This document shows, piece after piece, positions 35,840 through 48,143 of a DNA stretch of 64,000 nt (position 1 is the stretch's first letter; every line of letters starts with the position of its first letter). The notes below the pieces were generated by a model, which saw nothing but the letters and a program-made list of their open reading frames with translations, ran no database searches and was not told the DNA's origin. Source of the DNA: Corylus avellana (taxonomy: Eukaryota > Streptophyta > Magnoliopsida > Fagales > Betulaceae); contig NC_081548.1 in assembly GCF_901000735.1 (NCBI RefSeq), forward strand, positions 9,860,711 to 9,924,710, given 5' to 3'. A program made the translations under genes and the position numbers.

Positions 35840-38342
35840 TGTAATATCTTGATATTTTTCTTATTTTATCTTGTAAATAAATTCAAGTGTTACGCTGAAA
35901 TAATCTCATACAGCGGAAAAACTGTAATTATCAATACAAAACAATACTGTTAAAATACTTTTCTTTATACAAAAAATACCCAAAGCTATGTCGTACAAGG
36001 CATTTTTACAAATCTATCCGACTGTCTAACTCTAGACAAACTTCACCAACTTGAAATCTCTGTACCACTCAAATATGAATCTCTAATCACAACTGCATAA
36101 TTACCTTAATTTTTTCATTCCTGCAAGCACTACAAAAACTGTGAAATAGTGAGTCAATTGATTCCCGATAATATAAATTATTGTTAAAGCATTTATATCA
36201 AAAGCCATACATTTTACAAAACAACAAAGATTTGTATTATTGAATATCAATATCACTTTCAGTAGGTAACAATACTTACAGTGGGTTACAGGAATGAATC
36301 ATCAAAAGTAATTATTTGTCAAAACTCATTCTGCTGCAATTGATTATTACCCACAAATTTCCAAAATACTGACTCTCTCTCTCGCCCAACCTCTCTTTCT
36401 TGCCTTCTCTCCCTCAATCTCCTTCTTTGATTATCTCAATCTCTCTATGTGGTTATAAAGGAAAAGAAAGATAAAAATATTGAAAGTGAATAGGGAGTTG
36501 TACGTGTGTGAGTGGAGGAAGGTTAAAAGAGAGAGAAAAAAATAGGAAGTGGGTTGGATTTCACTCCAATTTATTAAAAACAAATCTAATAAAATCCTAA
36601 CTTCCATTAATAACTTGAATCCAACCAATATCACTCAAAACACATTAAATCAATCATCAATTATCATAATCATACCCCAAATTATCATCATATCTCATAA
36701 ATCACCCAATAAAATGATCAAGATATAATCTCTCATACAAAATCAAAAATCATGATATAATAACCTCAAATCAATATTCATAAGATCTAATAAATTTCTC
36801 AAGAATAAATATCATTACCTCATATCATCAAATAAATATCTCCAGAATAAGACTTTTAAATTCTGGGGCGCTATAGTCTTCCCTCCTTAAAGGAATTTCG
36901 TCCTCGAAATTAAAGCTCATAAATTTTCATATATCTTCAAATTGAGCGACCCAATTAAAACAAATCACGCTTAAACCATAACTTATCCAAGTTACCCTAT
37001 AACTTTAAAATTCAATCCGTTCATAAAATAAATATCATAACATGTTCTATACCCAGGCGATATGAGACGCCACAAGCACTCTTCTTGGGCACCAGTGTCA
37101 CCGTTGGCAATCCTCAAGAAATTTTTTCATTCTCGGCTTTTAACATTTGGCCCTTATAAATCTTATAAATCTCTTGGCGTCTTAACTGATACCCTTATAA
37201 TATAACCCACTTTTGGCATCCCAATGCATGTCCACTAGTGACCCTCATAGGCTTGTGCACGTTTCCACCATCCTAGGCTAGGTAATGCTCTAATACCATT
37301 TATAACATCCCGATATTTTTCTTCTTTTATCTTGTAAATAAATTCGAGTGTTACACTGAAATAATCTCACATAGTGGAAAAACTATAATTATCAATACAA
37401 AACAATATTATTAAAATACTTTTATTTATACAAAAAATACCCAAAGCTATGTCGTACAAGGCATTTATACAAATCTATCCGACTGTCTAACTCTCTTCAC
37501 CAACTTGAAATTTCTGTACCACTCAAATATGAATCTCTAATCACAACTGCATAATTACCTTAATTTTTTCATTCCTGCAAGCACTACAAAAACTATGAAG
37601 TAGCGAGTCAATTGATTCCCGATAATATAAATCATTATTAAAGTATTTATATCAAAGGCCAGACATTTTATAAAACAACAAAGATCTATATTATTAAATA
37701 TCAATATCACTCTCAGTAGGTAAGAATACTTGCAATGGGTTACAGGAATGAATCATCAAAAGTAATTATTTGTCAAAACTCATTTTGTTACAATTGATCA
37801 TTACCCACAAATTTCCAAAATATTGACTCTCTCTCTCTCTCTCTCTCGCCCAAACTCTCTTTCTTGCCTTCTCTCCCTCAATCTCTTTCTTTGATTATCT
37901 CAATCTCTCTATGTGGTTATAAAGGAAAAGAAAGATAAAAATATTGAAAGTGGATAGGGAGTTGTACGTGTGTGAGTGGAGGAAGGTTAAAAGAGAGAAA
38001 AAATAGGAAGTGGGTTGGATTTCACTCCAATTTATTAAAAACAAATCTAATAAAATCCTAACTTCCATTAATAACTTGAATCCAACCAATATCACTCAAA
38101 ACACATTAAATCAATCATCAATTATCATAATCATACCCCAAATTATCATCATATCTCATAAATCACCCAATAAAATGATCAAGATATAATCTCTCATACA
38201 AAATCAAAAATCATGATATAATAACCTCAAATCAATATTCATTCTTATAATATTCATAAGATCTAATAAATTCCTCAAGAATAAATATCATTACCTAATA
38301 TCATCAAATAAATATTTTCAAAATAAGACTTTTAAATTCCGG
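35840..38342 (-). mobile_element. Internally deleted Ty3/gypsy element with about 1.04-kb LTRs
   Basis: Two long direct repeats, 35840-36875 and 37301-38342, share GATATTTTTC, ATCTTGTAAATAAATTC, CAAAGCTATGTCGTACAAGG, TTTTTTCATTCCTGCAAGCA and TTCTTGCCTTCTCTCCCTCA with few differences. On the minus strand a primer-binding site TGGTATTAGAGC (37287-37298) follows the 5' LTR, and TTCGAGGACGAAATTCC plus the purine tract AAGGAGGGAAG (about 36878-36910) precede the 3' LTR; that combination is typical of chromoviruses. Only about 425 bp of internal DNA remains, with no gag or pol. AGGGG occurs at both outer edges (35835-35839, 38343-38347), but the 5' LTR lacks about ten terminal bases. Confidence 0.88.
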
Positions 38343-38650
38343 AGGGGTGGCCGCACCACCCCCAGAGGACCTAGCCGTGGCCCTCTGGGGGTGGTGCGGC
38401 TACCCCCGATAAGAATCAGGGGTGGCTGCAACCACTCTCGAAGACCTCCGGGGGTGGTCACGGCCACCCCCAAGGGCCGTTGGGGTTGGCCGCGATCACC
38501 CTAGAATCTCACCAGGGGTGGTCTTGGCCACCCCTGATGGCCCTGGGGTGGCGCAGAGGGCCTCACCGGTCCACTGCGAGGCCCTCCGAGGGTGGCAGCA
38601 GGGCCTTCTGTGGGTGGCTGGCCACTCATTGTGGTGGTCGGCCACTGACA
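38343..38650. repeat. GTGGCC-type GC-rich array
   Basis: Imperfect repeats of GGGGTGGCCGCACCACCCCC and GGCCCTCTGGGGGTGGTG type, each partly palindromic, about 30-45 bp apart. Sharply GC-rich against AT-rich surroundings. Two overlapping plus-strand frames here only translate the repeat. Confidence 0.8.
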
Positions 38651-38948
38651 TGTTTTTTTTATATTATTATTTTTTTTCATTTTAAGTTTGAGAGGAAAAA
38701 AAATGATTTTTTTTTTTTGGAAAATCTTGTCCTTGCCCTCAGGAATAGCTATTCCTTACCAAACAAAAAAATGACTATTCCATAGGAATAGCCATTCCAT
38801 TACAAAGGTCTATTCCACGAATCAAACGGGCCCTAACTATTTATAAAAAAGACCTTATACTTATCTTTCTCTATTTTCCTCTTCCACTCCCCCTTCTCCT
38901 CTCATTTGCCTTCAAACTATCAATTAGTGTTCACTGCTTATTACAAAT

Positions 38949-40534
38949 GTAACACCCCGCTTAATTAAGTGTGAATTATTTTAAAATAATTATCAATTTA
39001 CAACTTATAGGAAATTTCTTGTTTAAAATATTTTAAAAAGTATTTAAGAGTCAATTTCTTTAAAAGTATAAACACAAATGAACCCAAGATCAAGTGTTCT
39101 ATAAAAATGTGTTAATCGGCTTTATAGTTTTTAGGGTTCTTTGAGCACCGAATGCTAATGCTAGCATCGATCAGTCGATTAAAACCCTAAGACGACGACC
39201 GTTTGACTTGAAGAATGAACATTCAATAGGTAGTCACATGCAAAATAAAATTAGAAATCTATTTTGTTGCAAGTGTGTTTGTCATTACAGTTTCGCATAT
39301 AAAAAGTATGATTTTAAACCAAATCCCAGAAAATAGATTATTGAGAGTGCATTTTTTAAAAATTACAATTTGAAAATGTAGAAAAATCTACATTTTTAAA
39401 TCATAGGTAATAGAGCGTGTCTAAGAAAACGCACTATTTTAAAAGTTAAGTTGTGATTTTAAAAGCTAAAACGCAATTTATTCAAACTCTTAATTGCGTT
39501 TTTAAAATTACTCATTTTGCAATCACTGTACTTTGCTCACAACTGTTTTAAGCAACATACTCAAGCTCAAACAAATTTCCTTCCCTAAAAATAAACCGAG
39601 GTAGAGCTTCCTAAGGGTCCAAGAATTGCTTCTCTTCATTGTCTCTTCCAAATTTTTTTTATCTTCACGAGTCTTTCTTTCTCTCTCAACCAAATCTTCT
39701 TTGTCACATCCACTGAATTCGGAGTTGGTGACGAGCATCAATGGGTTGTTCCAAATACAACCAAAACATGAATAAAAAGCCCGTTTGAGTCTGCGATTTT
39801 TTATTTATTTTAAATTGTTAATACTGAAAGAAAAAAAAAAAAAAAAGTAAAAAAAAAGAGGTTCCGAAATTATGTTTGGGTGATTTAGAGATAGAAAACA
39901 AAATTGAGAAAACATTTTTGGAAAGGCAAATTATAGTTTTAAAAAATTGAACATATTTCAAATTCATGTTCGGATGAAAGTCGTTTTTTGATGGTTTTTT
40001 TCCCCTTCTCCTTCATGATGGCTTTATCTCGTTTCTTCCTCCCTGTCTTCATTCTTCCTCACGAGAGAGATGGTGAGAAAAAGAGAGTAAATCCAAAACC
40101 TAAGTCCGTTGTGACCTCATTGAGATTGGGCTCCACCTCAACGGTCGGGTCTTGTAGATCCAAAACCCAAGTCCTAGAATCAATGGTAAGCTCTTATGTA
40201 TAAATCCACTGTTGAGACTGATTTTCTTTGGGTGTTATTTTTGTGGTGATTTGGTGCTTAGAGTTAGGGTTTGAATTTGTGGGTTTCAATTGGTAGTTGA
40301 TTTCCTGCGGAAGTTTATACCGATTGGGTGTTTCGGTTGGTTGAGGATGGCCTAATGGGGGGTTTTCATCCCCTTGAATGGTCGAATAGATAGATTGTGA
40401 TTTGTTTAGGTTTGGGTCTTAATTACCAAACCCTCCAAATTCCAAGAAAAAAAAAAAAGAGTGTAAACATGACATTCAAGAAAAATTGAGAAGAATTGAA
40501 AGAACTTCTGTGCATCCAAACAAGCATCTTAATT
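38949..40534. mobile_element. LTR-start remnant and MITE-like DNA, no gene
   Basis: 38949 begins TGTAACACCCCGC, a gypsy-type LTR start, followed by about 300 bp resembling the 4086 family in style. 39250-39530 has ATTTTAAA/GCGTTTTTAAA words like the MITE at 63163. 39781-40534 contains A-runs and a short frame (39988-40203) without recognisable motifs. The calls here are weak. Confidence 0.3.
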
Positions 40535-40775
40535 CTTACATGTACCACGCCAATATAGGAAGACAAAAAAAGGGGGTATTAATGTACTTTGTATTTAGGC
40601 TCTGTAAAATGGTTTTCATCGGAAAATATTTTCAAGAAAGCCATTTTTCCTGAAAATATTTTATGTCGAAAACATTTTACAACGTTTACCTTGCACACGA
40701 AAAATAATTTTTTTAATATCTTTTTTTCTATATATTTTTTCTAATAAGGTCCCCGCCGGAACCTACACGGGACTT

Positions 40776-42131
40776 CAAATTTATTTAACTCGAAAGTGCA
40801 CGAATCAATTGTAGTTTAATGGATTGCAAGTGCGAGGTCGATCCCACAGAGAATTGTATTTTTGAAAGAGCAATTTATATCTAAACTAATTAAATCCTAA
40901 TCTAGTTCCAAAAGGGTTTTGATTTTTGAGTTTTGAAAATTAATGGTTGAACATAAACTAAATAAAATAAGTAAATCTAAGGATAAAGGTACTAAGGTTT
41001 GGAAATTCACACTCACCAAATCATAACAACATACTTTATGTTCATCAATATTAATCCGAAGTTCTCACAAATTAAATCATAGATATGTTTTACTATGCTT
41101 CAAAGAATTAATCAAAATCATCCCATGTATCCATTCATTGACCAAATCATAAAAGGAATCCAAATTCAATTGAAACACCAGATATATCCGTAGAACAAAT
41201 CACAAGGGATATCCAATTTTTATGAGTTAAAAGTCAAGCAATCAATCATATGAAATTATCTTAAATCATCACATGTATCCTTGAATCACAAAAGATATCC
41301 AAGAATCACTCCATACAATTGATTAAAAGTAAAACAATTGAAATATAAAACCAAATAAAATCATAATAATAAAAACTTACATAAAAGTGATGTTGTTCTT
41401 CATCGGTGAGGCTTCATCCTCAACTTTAGTTGGGAATTTAGCTCCACATAAAAATAAAATCTAAACCTAAACCTAAACCAAAAGAAAAAACTAAACTAAA
41501 GAGAAAAGCTGTAGAACTTTGCTATCTGGGATTGTGTCCCCTTTCTTAAATGCAAAGAAGTCTATTTATATGATTAGGAAAGTCCTAAAAACCTTATTAA
41601 ACCTAAATAATTCGGAGGTCTGTCTCCCAGTCAAAATAGAAGTCTGAAATCGGAATAGGATTCGACCAGATTTGTATCCTTTAATTACGGGGCGATGTTG
41701 GCATAGAAACCTTCCGAATTAGGAAAATCCTATTTCAGAACAAATTGTAATATTTTGAGTTAGCTTTCCAATGACATTTGAATCACTTCAATCCGATATT
41801 TGAACAAAAAGTTACGGTCAAAATACTGAGACATATACCGAATCTGAATTTGAATCCGATCTAAAATCTTTTCCAATCTGATCTTTTATCCAATTTAATC
41901 TGATTTAACCATTTTCTTGGATTTGATTAGACTTAACCACATCATCTAGGTCTTCTCAAAGTATGCTTTCTTTCAAATTTTGCATTTTTTCCTTTAAAAC
42001 TGTAGTTTTTCTTCAACGACCTACAAAACACTAAAAACGCAAAACTAACACAAAATATTAAATAACGACACAACTAAAGGATTAACTAATGTAAATAAAG
42101 GGGTCCAAATATGCAATATTTGGCACTTATC
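40776..42131 (-). mobile_element. Solo LTR-like insertion, family D
   Basis: On the minus strand it begins TGATAAGTGCCAAATATTGC and ends near CGAGTTAAATAAATTTG, a form I associate with plant gypsy LTRs, and it contains GTGGGATCGACCTCGCACTT. It splits the GGGACTT array of the host element: GGGACTT stops at 40775 and resumes at 42132, with ACTT at both joints. Part of it recurs at 7480-7880. There is no internal coding region. Confidence 0.55.
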
Positions 42132-43040
42132 ACTTGTTCGAGACTCCGCAGCAACCTGCTCGGGACCCCTTGAAACTTAATCGGGACTTGTTCGGGACCT
42201 GCTCGGGACTTAATCGGGACCCGCCCGGGACTTGCCTACGACTTTACCGGGACCTGACCGGGACTTGCTCCGAATCTGCTCGGGACTTGACCGGGACCCC
42301 ATTGGAACTTAACTAGGGCCCACCCAGGACCCCACCGGGACTTAACTAGAACCCACTGAGACTTGACCAGTACTCGCCCAGGACTTGCTTGGGACCTCGC
42401 CGAGACCTGCCCGAGACTTGACCGGGACCCAACCGGGCAAGTCCCGAGTGAGTCTTGGGTAGGTCCGATCAAGTCTCGAGCAAGTCCTGGCGGGGTCCTA
42501 AGCAAGTCCCGGGTTGGTCTTGGTCAAGTCTTGGCGGTTCCCGAGCAGGTTCGATCAAGTCCCGAGCGGGTCTCAGTCTAGTCCATAGCAGGTTCCAGGC
42601 TAGTCCCACCGAGGTCCCAGGCAAGTCCCAAGCGGGTCCCGCCAAGGTCCCGAGCAAGTCTCGGGTAGGTCCCGGGCATGTCTTGAGCAGGTCTCGGTCA
42701 AGTCCCGGTTAGGTCCCAGGCAGGTTCGGTCAAGTCCCGAGCGGGTCTCGATCAAGTCCAAGGCAGGTCCCAGGCGGGTCCCGCCGAGGTCCCGATCAAG
42801 TCCAGAGCAAGTCCAGGGCGGGTCCCAGTCAAGTCCCGAGTGGGTCTCAGTCAAGTCTCGAGCAAGTCCCTGGCGAGTCCCGATCAAGTCACGGGCAAGT
42901 CCTAGGCGGGTCCCGGTCAAGTCTCGAGAGGGTCCCGATCAAGTCCCGATTGGGTCCCAGTCAAGTCCCGAGCGGGCCCCGATCAAGTCCCAGGTGGGTC
43001 CCGATCAAGTCCCGGCGAGGTTCTAGGCAGGTCTTGGTAG
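42132..43040. repeat. GC-rich inverted minisatellite, about 0.9 kb
   Basis: From 42132 to about 42435 the unit reads CGGGACTTGACCGGGACC (about 17-19 bp, many variants). From about 42437 to 43040 the same unit appears in reverse complement as GGGTCCCGGTCAAGTCCCGA. The two arms could fold into a long imperfect hairpin centred near 42436. Arm 2 is about twice as long as arm 1. Several long frames on both strands merely translate the repeat (RDLIGT-like and GSRASL-like periodic peptides) and are not genes. Confidence 0.92.
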
Positions 43041-43244
43041 GGTCCATCGATTTAAGAATGAGATGCTCGTAATCGGAAAATAGTTTACAGTTTTCAAAAC
43101 CGTAAACCATTTTCGAAAATTAAAGAAGAATTTTCGGTCAAAAGAAAAATATTTTCGGTTGACCACTATTTTACATCGAAATAAACACCGTAAAATGCAA
43201 AAATCATTTTCTGAAAACCATTTTACGTCAAAGTAAACAAAGCC

Positions 43245-43425
43245 TAAGTCGGAGAGGAGAGGAAATTATAGGAAAATAATTTGCGTTACACTCCCCAATT
43301 TGGGTTAAAGAATTTAGAAAGATGATACCATAGTTCCTCAATACGCATTTTCAATTTCCCTAAAATTGGAAGAATTTGGAATGAATACCGCTATAATTTC
43401 CCTAATTGTGATATGACTTTTAAAA
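43245..43425. repeat. Repeat R, copy B, right half
   Basis: Continues the repeat shared with 35231-35385 from GTCGGAGAGGAG to about 43400, then joins truncated CACTA sequence at about 43425. The left half is at 40535-40597. Confidence 0.7.
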
Positions 43426-44088
43426 TTATCGTAAAAACTTTTTCGCCTCATATGTATTAACTGGTAGAGTTTCATTACTCTCGGGCAGCAACTGATTGAT
43501 GAACTCTAGGAAAGCCGAGAAAATCGAGTTACTAAGTCCACCAACGCACTTCAAGTTGTACAGGTGAATAGTCGCACTTAGTTTGCTATGTTTTGTCCCA
43601 GTATGAAGTGGTTTCTCCGCCTTTTTAAAAAGATTGTAGTACTTTAGTGCGTCGCCTTCAGCGGCTTCTTCGGTTACAATTTCCTCACCCCCTTGCACCA
43701 CGGCTTGAGGCTCACAATTGTCTTCCCTGACTACTTCGTGCATGCCGAATAAATCACGCAACATTCCGTGCATGTCTCCACCCTGATTTGCGCTTGCACC
43801 CGCATCTGAGGCCGGGCGATTGGAATTAGACCCGGTATGAAGACCCTGTACATGCTTCTCACCGTGATAGAACCAAAGTGTGTATTTCGGCATCATTCAT
43901 TTTCCCCCTGTCAAGTGGTCGAATGAGAAACCCGGCAGGTGGCGCCGGTTATTTCGACAAACCTTACAAGGGCAATAAATGAATCCATTAGGGGTTCTAC
44001 AGTTACTAACTGCAAACTCCACAAACAATCTACACTCGTCTCTGTATTCCCTCGTACCCCTAGACTTTGTCATCCAACTCTTGTCCAT
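43426..44088 (-). pseudogene. CACTA (En/Spm) transposase N-terminal fragment
   Basis: The frame starts MDKSWMTKSRGTREYRDECR and continues FVEFAVSNC, IYCPCKVCRNNRRH and LPGFSFDHL: the transposase-associated domain (PF13963 type) with its CPC-x2-C zinc-like motif. An in-frame TGA at 43897-43899 is followed in the same frame by YTLWFYHGEKH, an acidic linker and LYNLKCVGGLSNSIFSAFLE / LLPESNETLP / YEAKKFLR, the start of the TNP2-like domain. It is cut off at 43426, before the catalytic core. The stop and truncation make it inactive. It belongs to the element whose 5' end is at 48626. Confidence 0.9.
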
Positions 44089-45763
44089 TTTTATCTACGT
44101 ACATAAATTAGGAATAAATATATAAGACTTAAAAATTGTATACCTAATTTCAAGCACATGCATGTATATAAACATAGACCAAAACCTAAATATTTGAACC
44201 ACATTAAAAATATAAACCTATATATTCTCATATAGGTTTAAATTGTTTATGTCCAAAAATATATACATATTCATGCGTATCTACATTCATCCGTACCAAA
44301 GGGTGTATTTATAACCCTTATCTATTATAATTAATCTAGAAAAACCAATAAAAAAAAATACTTGATCCAAATTTAAGTATTTTCTTTGGTGGAGACCCTA
44401 AACAAATTAATTCTAGCTAGGTTATTTTATAAGGTTGTTCTAGTACATCTACCGAGCTAGGTTCATTATGAGGACCCTAAATACAATAAATATAGCTTAA
44501 ATGTCGTTAGACTTTGGCATTAATTAGTAGGTGATGACATGCATGGGTCATACAACTCTTTTGTTCGGTGTATTTATTTATTTTTTATATAATATATATA
44601 AAGGTTAAAAGAATTTTGAGTGTCTTGCAAATATGGTAAATGTTTTCATAATATATATTTTTGGTCCGAACGTTTCTTGGGTTATTGACATATTAGATTA
44701 ATTTCTTTCATATTAATCACAATTTTAACAAAATTCCAACTAGTTTTTAGGTAATATTAATTTTAATGCGTTATATTTCAACTTGAACAAGCTTATAAGT
44801 TCCTCAAACTAACCAAAACTTTAATCCATTTTGTATGGTTTTTTTTGTTGGAAAAAATAATATATGTGGAATAGAATGAAGTAAGAATCGAATTGAATAT
44901 ATTTTGCAAGTGTTTTAGGTTATGTGTTTAATTATGATTAGATTTGTTAAAAAAACTCAAAACAAAAGTGTGAAAAAAAAAAAAAAAATAGTCTAAAAAA
45001 TAAAGTCATGACTTTTTACTTATTCATTTGAAGTTTCTCTAAGTTTGACAAGGTTTACACTAAGGTTGCCACGCCACCAAGGTTGCGTGGTGGTTTTCTC
45101 TCTAAGGTTGCCACGCCACCGCTCCACACCACACCCCTATCCATCACGACAACCTATCGGATCTTCCCACCGCATGCTAAATGAAAATGATACAAAAACC
45201 AACTTGATTATTTTTGACCTTTTGTGCTTTGGGTGGGGCCCCGGCTAAGTGAAATGGATGATCCGACTTCCGTGTCTGTCTGCGTCCTTAATCTTTACAA
45301 GTTTTTGTTTAGAGTTGGGCCCCACAAAGAGTAGAGATGTATTCATTTGGTGGGGGTGGATTGGACACATTGAGACATTTATTGTCTATGGACCCCAAAA
45401 TTAGCTCACAACTAATACTCCCATCACATTTAAACTTTTGATTGTTTCTTTCTCTACAACACATTCTTCTCGTTTATAAAGGAGAATGATTCTCTCCCGT
45501 TTAAATGAATGAGAGGTGATCTAATTAAGGCAAAATTATTATTTTACATTTTAAAATAAAACTAATTGAATTTTCTTTGATTCATTTGAATTGGAGATAA
45601 TTCAAATTCGTTTATAAAAGGAGGAGAGATAACAGAGAACACCTCATTATATGTTCACATTGCATAAGAGTTGCTTCTATGGGATTGTGACAGAAATTCA
45701 CCTTTTTATGCCATTTAATGAGAGATTGATACCTTAGCTTAGTAGTACTTAAGAAAATAAAAG

Positions 45764-45801
<38 letters not shown>

Positions 45802-47201
45802 ACATTCGGGATCACATCCGGTTATGTGAAGTGGGATTTTTTTAATTTTTAGAAGATTTAGATGTGATCGTGTGTGTTTGTTTTATTTTCTTTTATTGGA
45901 GGACACAAAATGATGGGTTTGTGCCTATTCTCAACTTTTAATTTTGGTGACTGAAAATGGATTATATAGAGGGAATTAGATTTGGTGGGATAGGAATATA
46001 GGATAATGGACTAGATCAAAGGCTAAGAGATTGTAATCTCCAAATCAAATTGAAGCCCATTAATGATGGGCTAATGAAAAGAAAGGAAAGATAGGCCCAT
46101 CCAACCCATTTTTTAAAATTTGTTAAATAGACTGAGATATTGAATGAGGAATTACTAATCAAGTGATTTAAATTTCAAAACCTTATATAGCCTTATAAGT
46201 GATGTCCAAGATTTTTTTATTGAGTGGGACCAAAGCAGGAATGAGAAACATATTAAGTTTTAAATTTTAATTAATATATATATAAAATAAAATTAACATT
46301 TATTCATTGAGAAAAAAACACATTTATTCGTTAATAATTATTTTAGGGAAAATATATTTTAACCCACCGAATTAGTATCAATTTTGTAATTATGTCTTCA
46401 AACTTTAAAAAGTGATATTAAGACCCCATATATTACCATTGCGTGTCAAATTAATCACTTTTGCATTTTTCTTCTCAAAATGCCCTTGAAGTTATTAAAA
46501 AAATAAAATTAAAAATTATATAAAAATAACCGTTTGGAAAAAAATAAAAATAAAGAGCTAATATGAAAAGGGCCACACCTTTTTGGTATTTTCAGTTTGT
46601 TTTGTTCAATTTTTTTTAATAATATTATTTTGTTCAGATGGTTATTTTGCCAACTCTTTTTCCCGTTAAATCCATGTAATTCGGATTGAATCCTCGTGTG
46701 TGAATTTATAACTTACAAATTAATCCATAACGTTTATGGTTAAAAGAATATTAAAAAACACATTAACTTTGAATATTAATTAAACAAAGTCTTAAATTAA
46801 ATCTCTATAAATATTATATGTCACCACGCACTACACGTACTTAATTAGAAGGTCAAACGATATTGAAATGAATGATAGATTAAAATTGACGTAATGTGTT
46901 ATAAATTCCTTACTAATAAGCCAACCTTTTCATTTAAACAAACCTACCAAAAAAAAAAAAAAACAGAGCCACATTTAAAAAGCAATTATATTTTCAAACA
47001 AAAACCTACCTAGCATGAGAAACATCATTTTGCATGCATGTGCATATCCAACGTACAATAAGTAATTAATTAATAGATATTCCAAAAAAGAAAAAAAAAT
47101 TTCACCTCAATTAGATGCTCACAAATACTCAATCCCGTACATTATTGAAACATCATGCGAATATATAACAAAATAAAACATAAAATTGATAAAACAACAC
47201 A

Positions 47202-47235
<34 letters not shown>

Positions 47236-47639
47236 GTGCAGGAGAGATGGAGGAGATTGGCGGAGCAGATTCGGCCGGAGAATCGCCGGAGACGGCAACG
47301 GCGAAGTGGAGGTGGCCGCCAGAGATGGGGAGTGAGCTAGCTAGAGAGAGTGGTACGTACTGCGCGCCAGCAGAGAGATAGAGCTGATCACAGAGAAAAT
47401 GAAGGAGAAGCTAGAAGAAGATGAGGAAGAGTGAGGGAGGAGATAGAAGAAAATGAAGAAGAACAAATTGTAGGGCTGGCGGGAGAGAAGAGACGAGTGA
47501 TGAAGCAGGGGAGAGAGGGAAAATTAAAAAAAAATAAAAAATAAAAAAGAAATATCAGGGGTAGGTGCGTGCGATGGGACGGCCAGCAGGCGCTGGCCTT
47601 CCCAAGGCACGCTCCTGACGTGCCTATGTGGCACGTCAG

Positions 47640-47679
<40 letters not shown>

Positions 47680-48143
47680 TGCATATATGCATGTTTACAT
47701 GTTTATATGTTTATATAGTATTAATTATATTAATACTAATATAATTAATGTTTTTCTGTTTTGTATTTCATTTGAGTTCCCGTGTATTTGGTTTTATTTG
47801 GTGTACGTGAAGAGTGCAGTTAATCTTACAAACAACAATTTCATTTTAACGTGCATGGCTCAAACCTAAATGATATATAGTGTGCATGGTTTATATATAT
47901 ATGTGTCAAAACTTTAATATCATCGATCACCAATATTGTTACTTTAATTATTTTAATTAATGAGATACCAAATTTGGTATCTCATAATTAAAGTACTGGT
48001 GTTTGTTTTCTAAAAATTAATTTTATTGAATGTTAATTAGGATCGATCATATTGTACAATATTAAATTAACCTGATAATGTTGGGATCATATATATTATA
48101 TATTACTTATATATATAAAATGTAAATATATATTATTGTTAGT

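Larger units (their letters stand above)
35386..38833. mobile_element. Composite hAT-like element with GTGGCC arrays, split by a gypsy element
   Basis: TAACTATA (35378-35385) and TAACTATT (38834-38841) flank the region, a candidate 8-bp target duplication with one mismatch. The right end reverse-complements to GGGCCCGTTTGATTCG, a common hAT MITE end; the left end GTTTGG is shortened. GC-rich GGGGTGGCCGC / GCGGCCACCCCC words lie at 35676-35839 and again at 38343-38650, on either side of the LTR element, as expected if one older element was split. Left-terminal evidence is weak. Open frames in the GC-rich parts are simple products of the repeats. Confidence 0.45.
40598..43244. mobile_element. 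Harbinger-like element with internal inverted minisatellite
   Basis: The left end GGCTCTGT-AAAATGGTTTTC and the reverse-complemented right end GGCTTTGTTTAC, then GTAAAATGGTTTTC, form terminal inverted repeats, the left one lacking about 11 bases. The flanks are TTA (40595-40597) and TAA (43245-43247). Removing the element and one 3-bp flank recreates the uninterrupted repeat at 35230, so insertion with a 3-bp TWA duplication, the PIF/Harbinger habit, is well supported. Inside are an LTR insertion (about 40776-42131) and a GC-rich array (42132-43040). No transposase is present, so it is non-autonomous. Confidence 0.82.

Noticed and set aside
36431..38095. Repeated 66-67-residue frame in two places
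   Set aside because: It lies in the two LTR copies of the gypsy element and is a chance frame.
38422..38785. Overlapping GC-rich frames of 87 and 101 residues
   Set aside because: They translate the GTGGCC array; no domain and no codon bias.
42134..42920. Several 60-106-residue open frames on both strands
   Set aside because: They are periodic translations of the GC-rich 17-19 bp inverted minisatellite, open in many frames at once.
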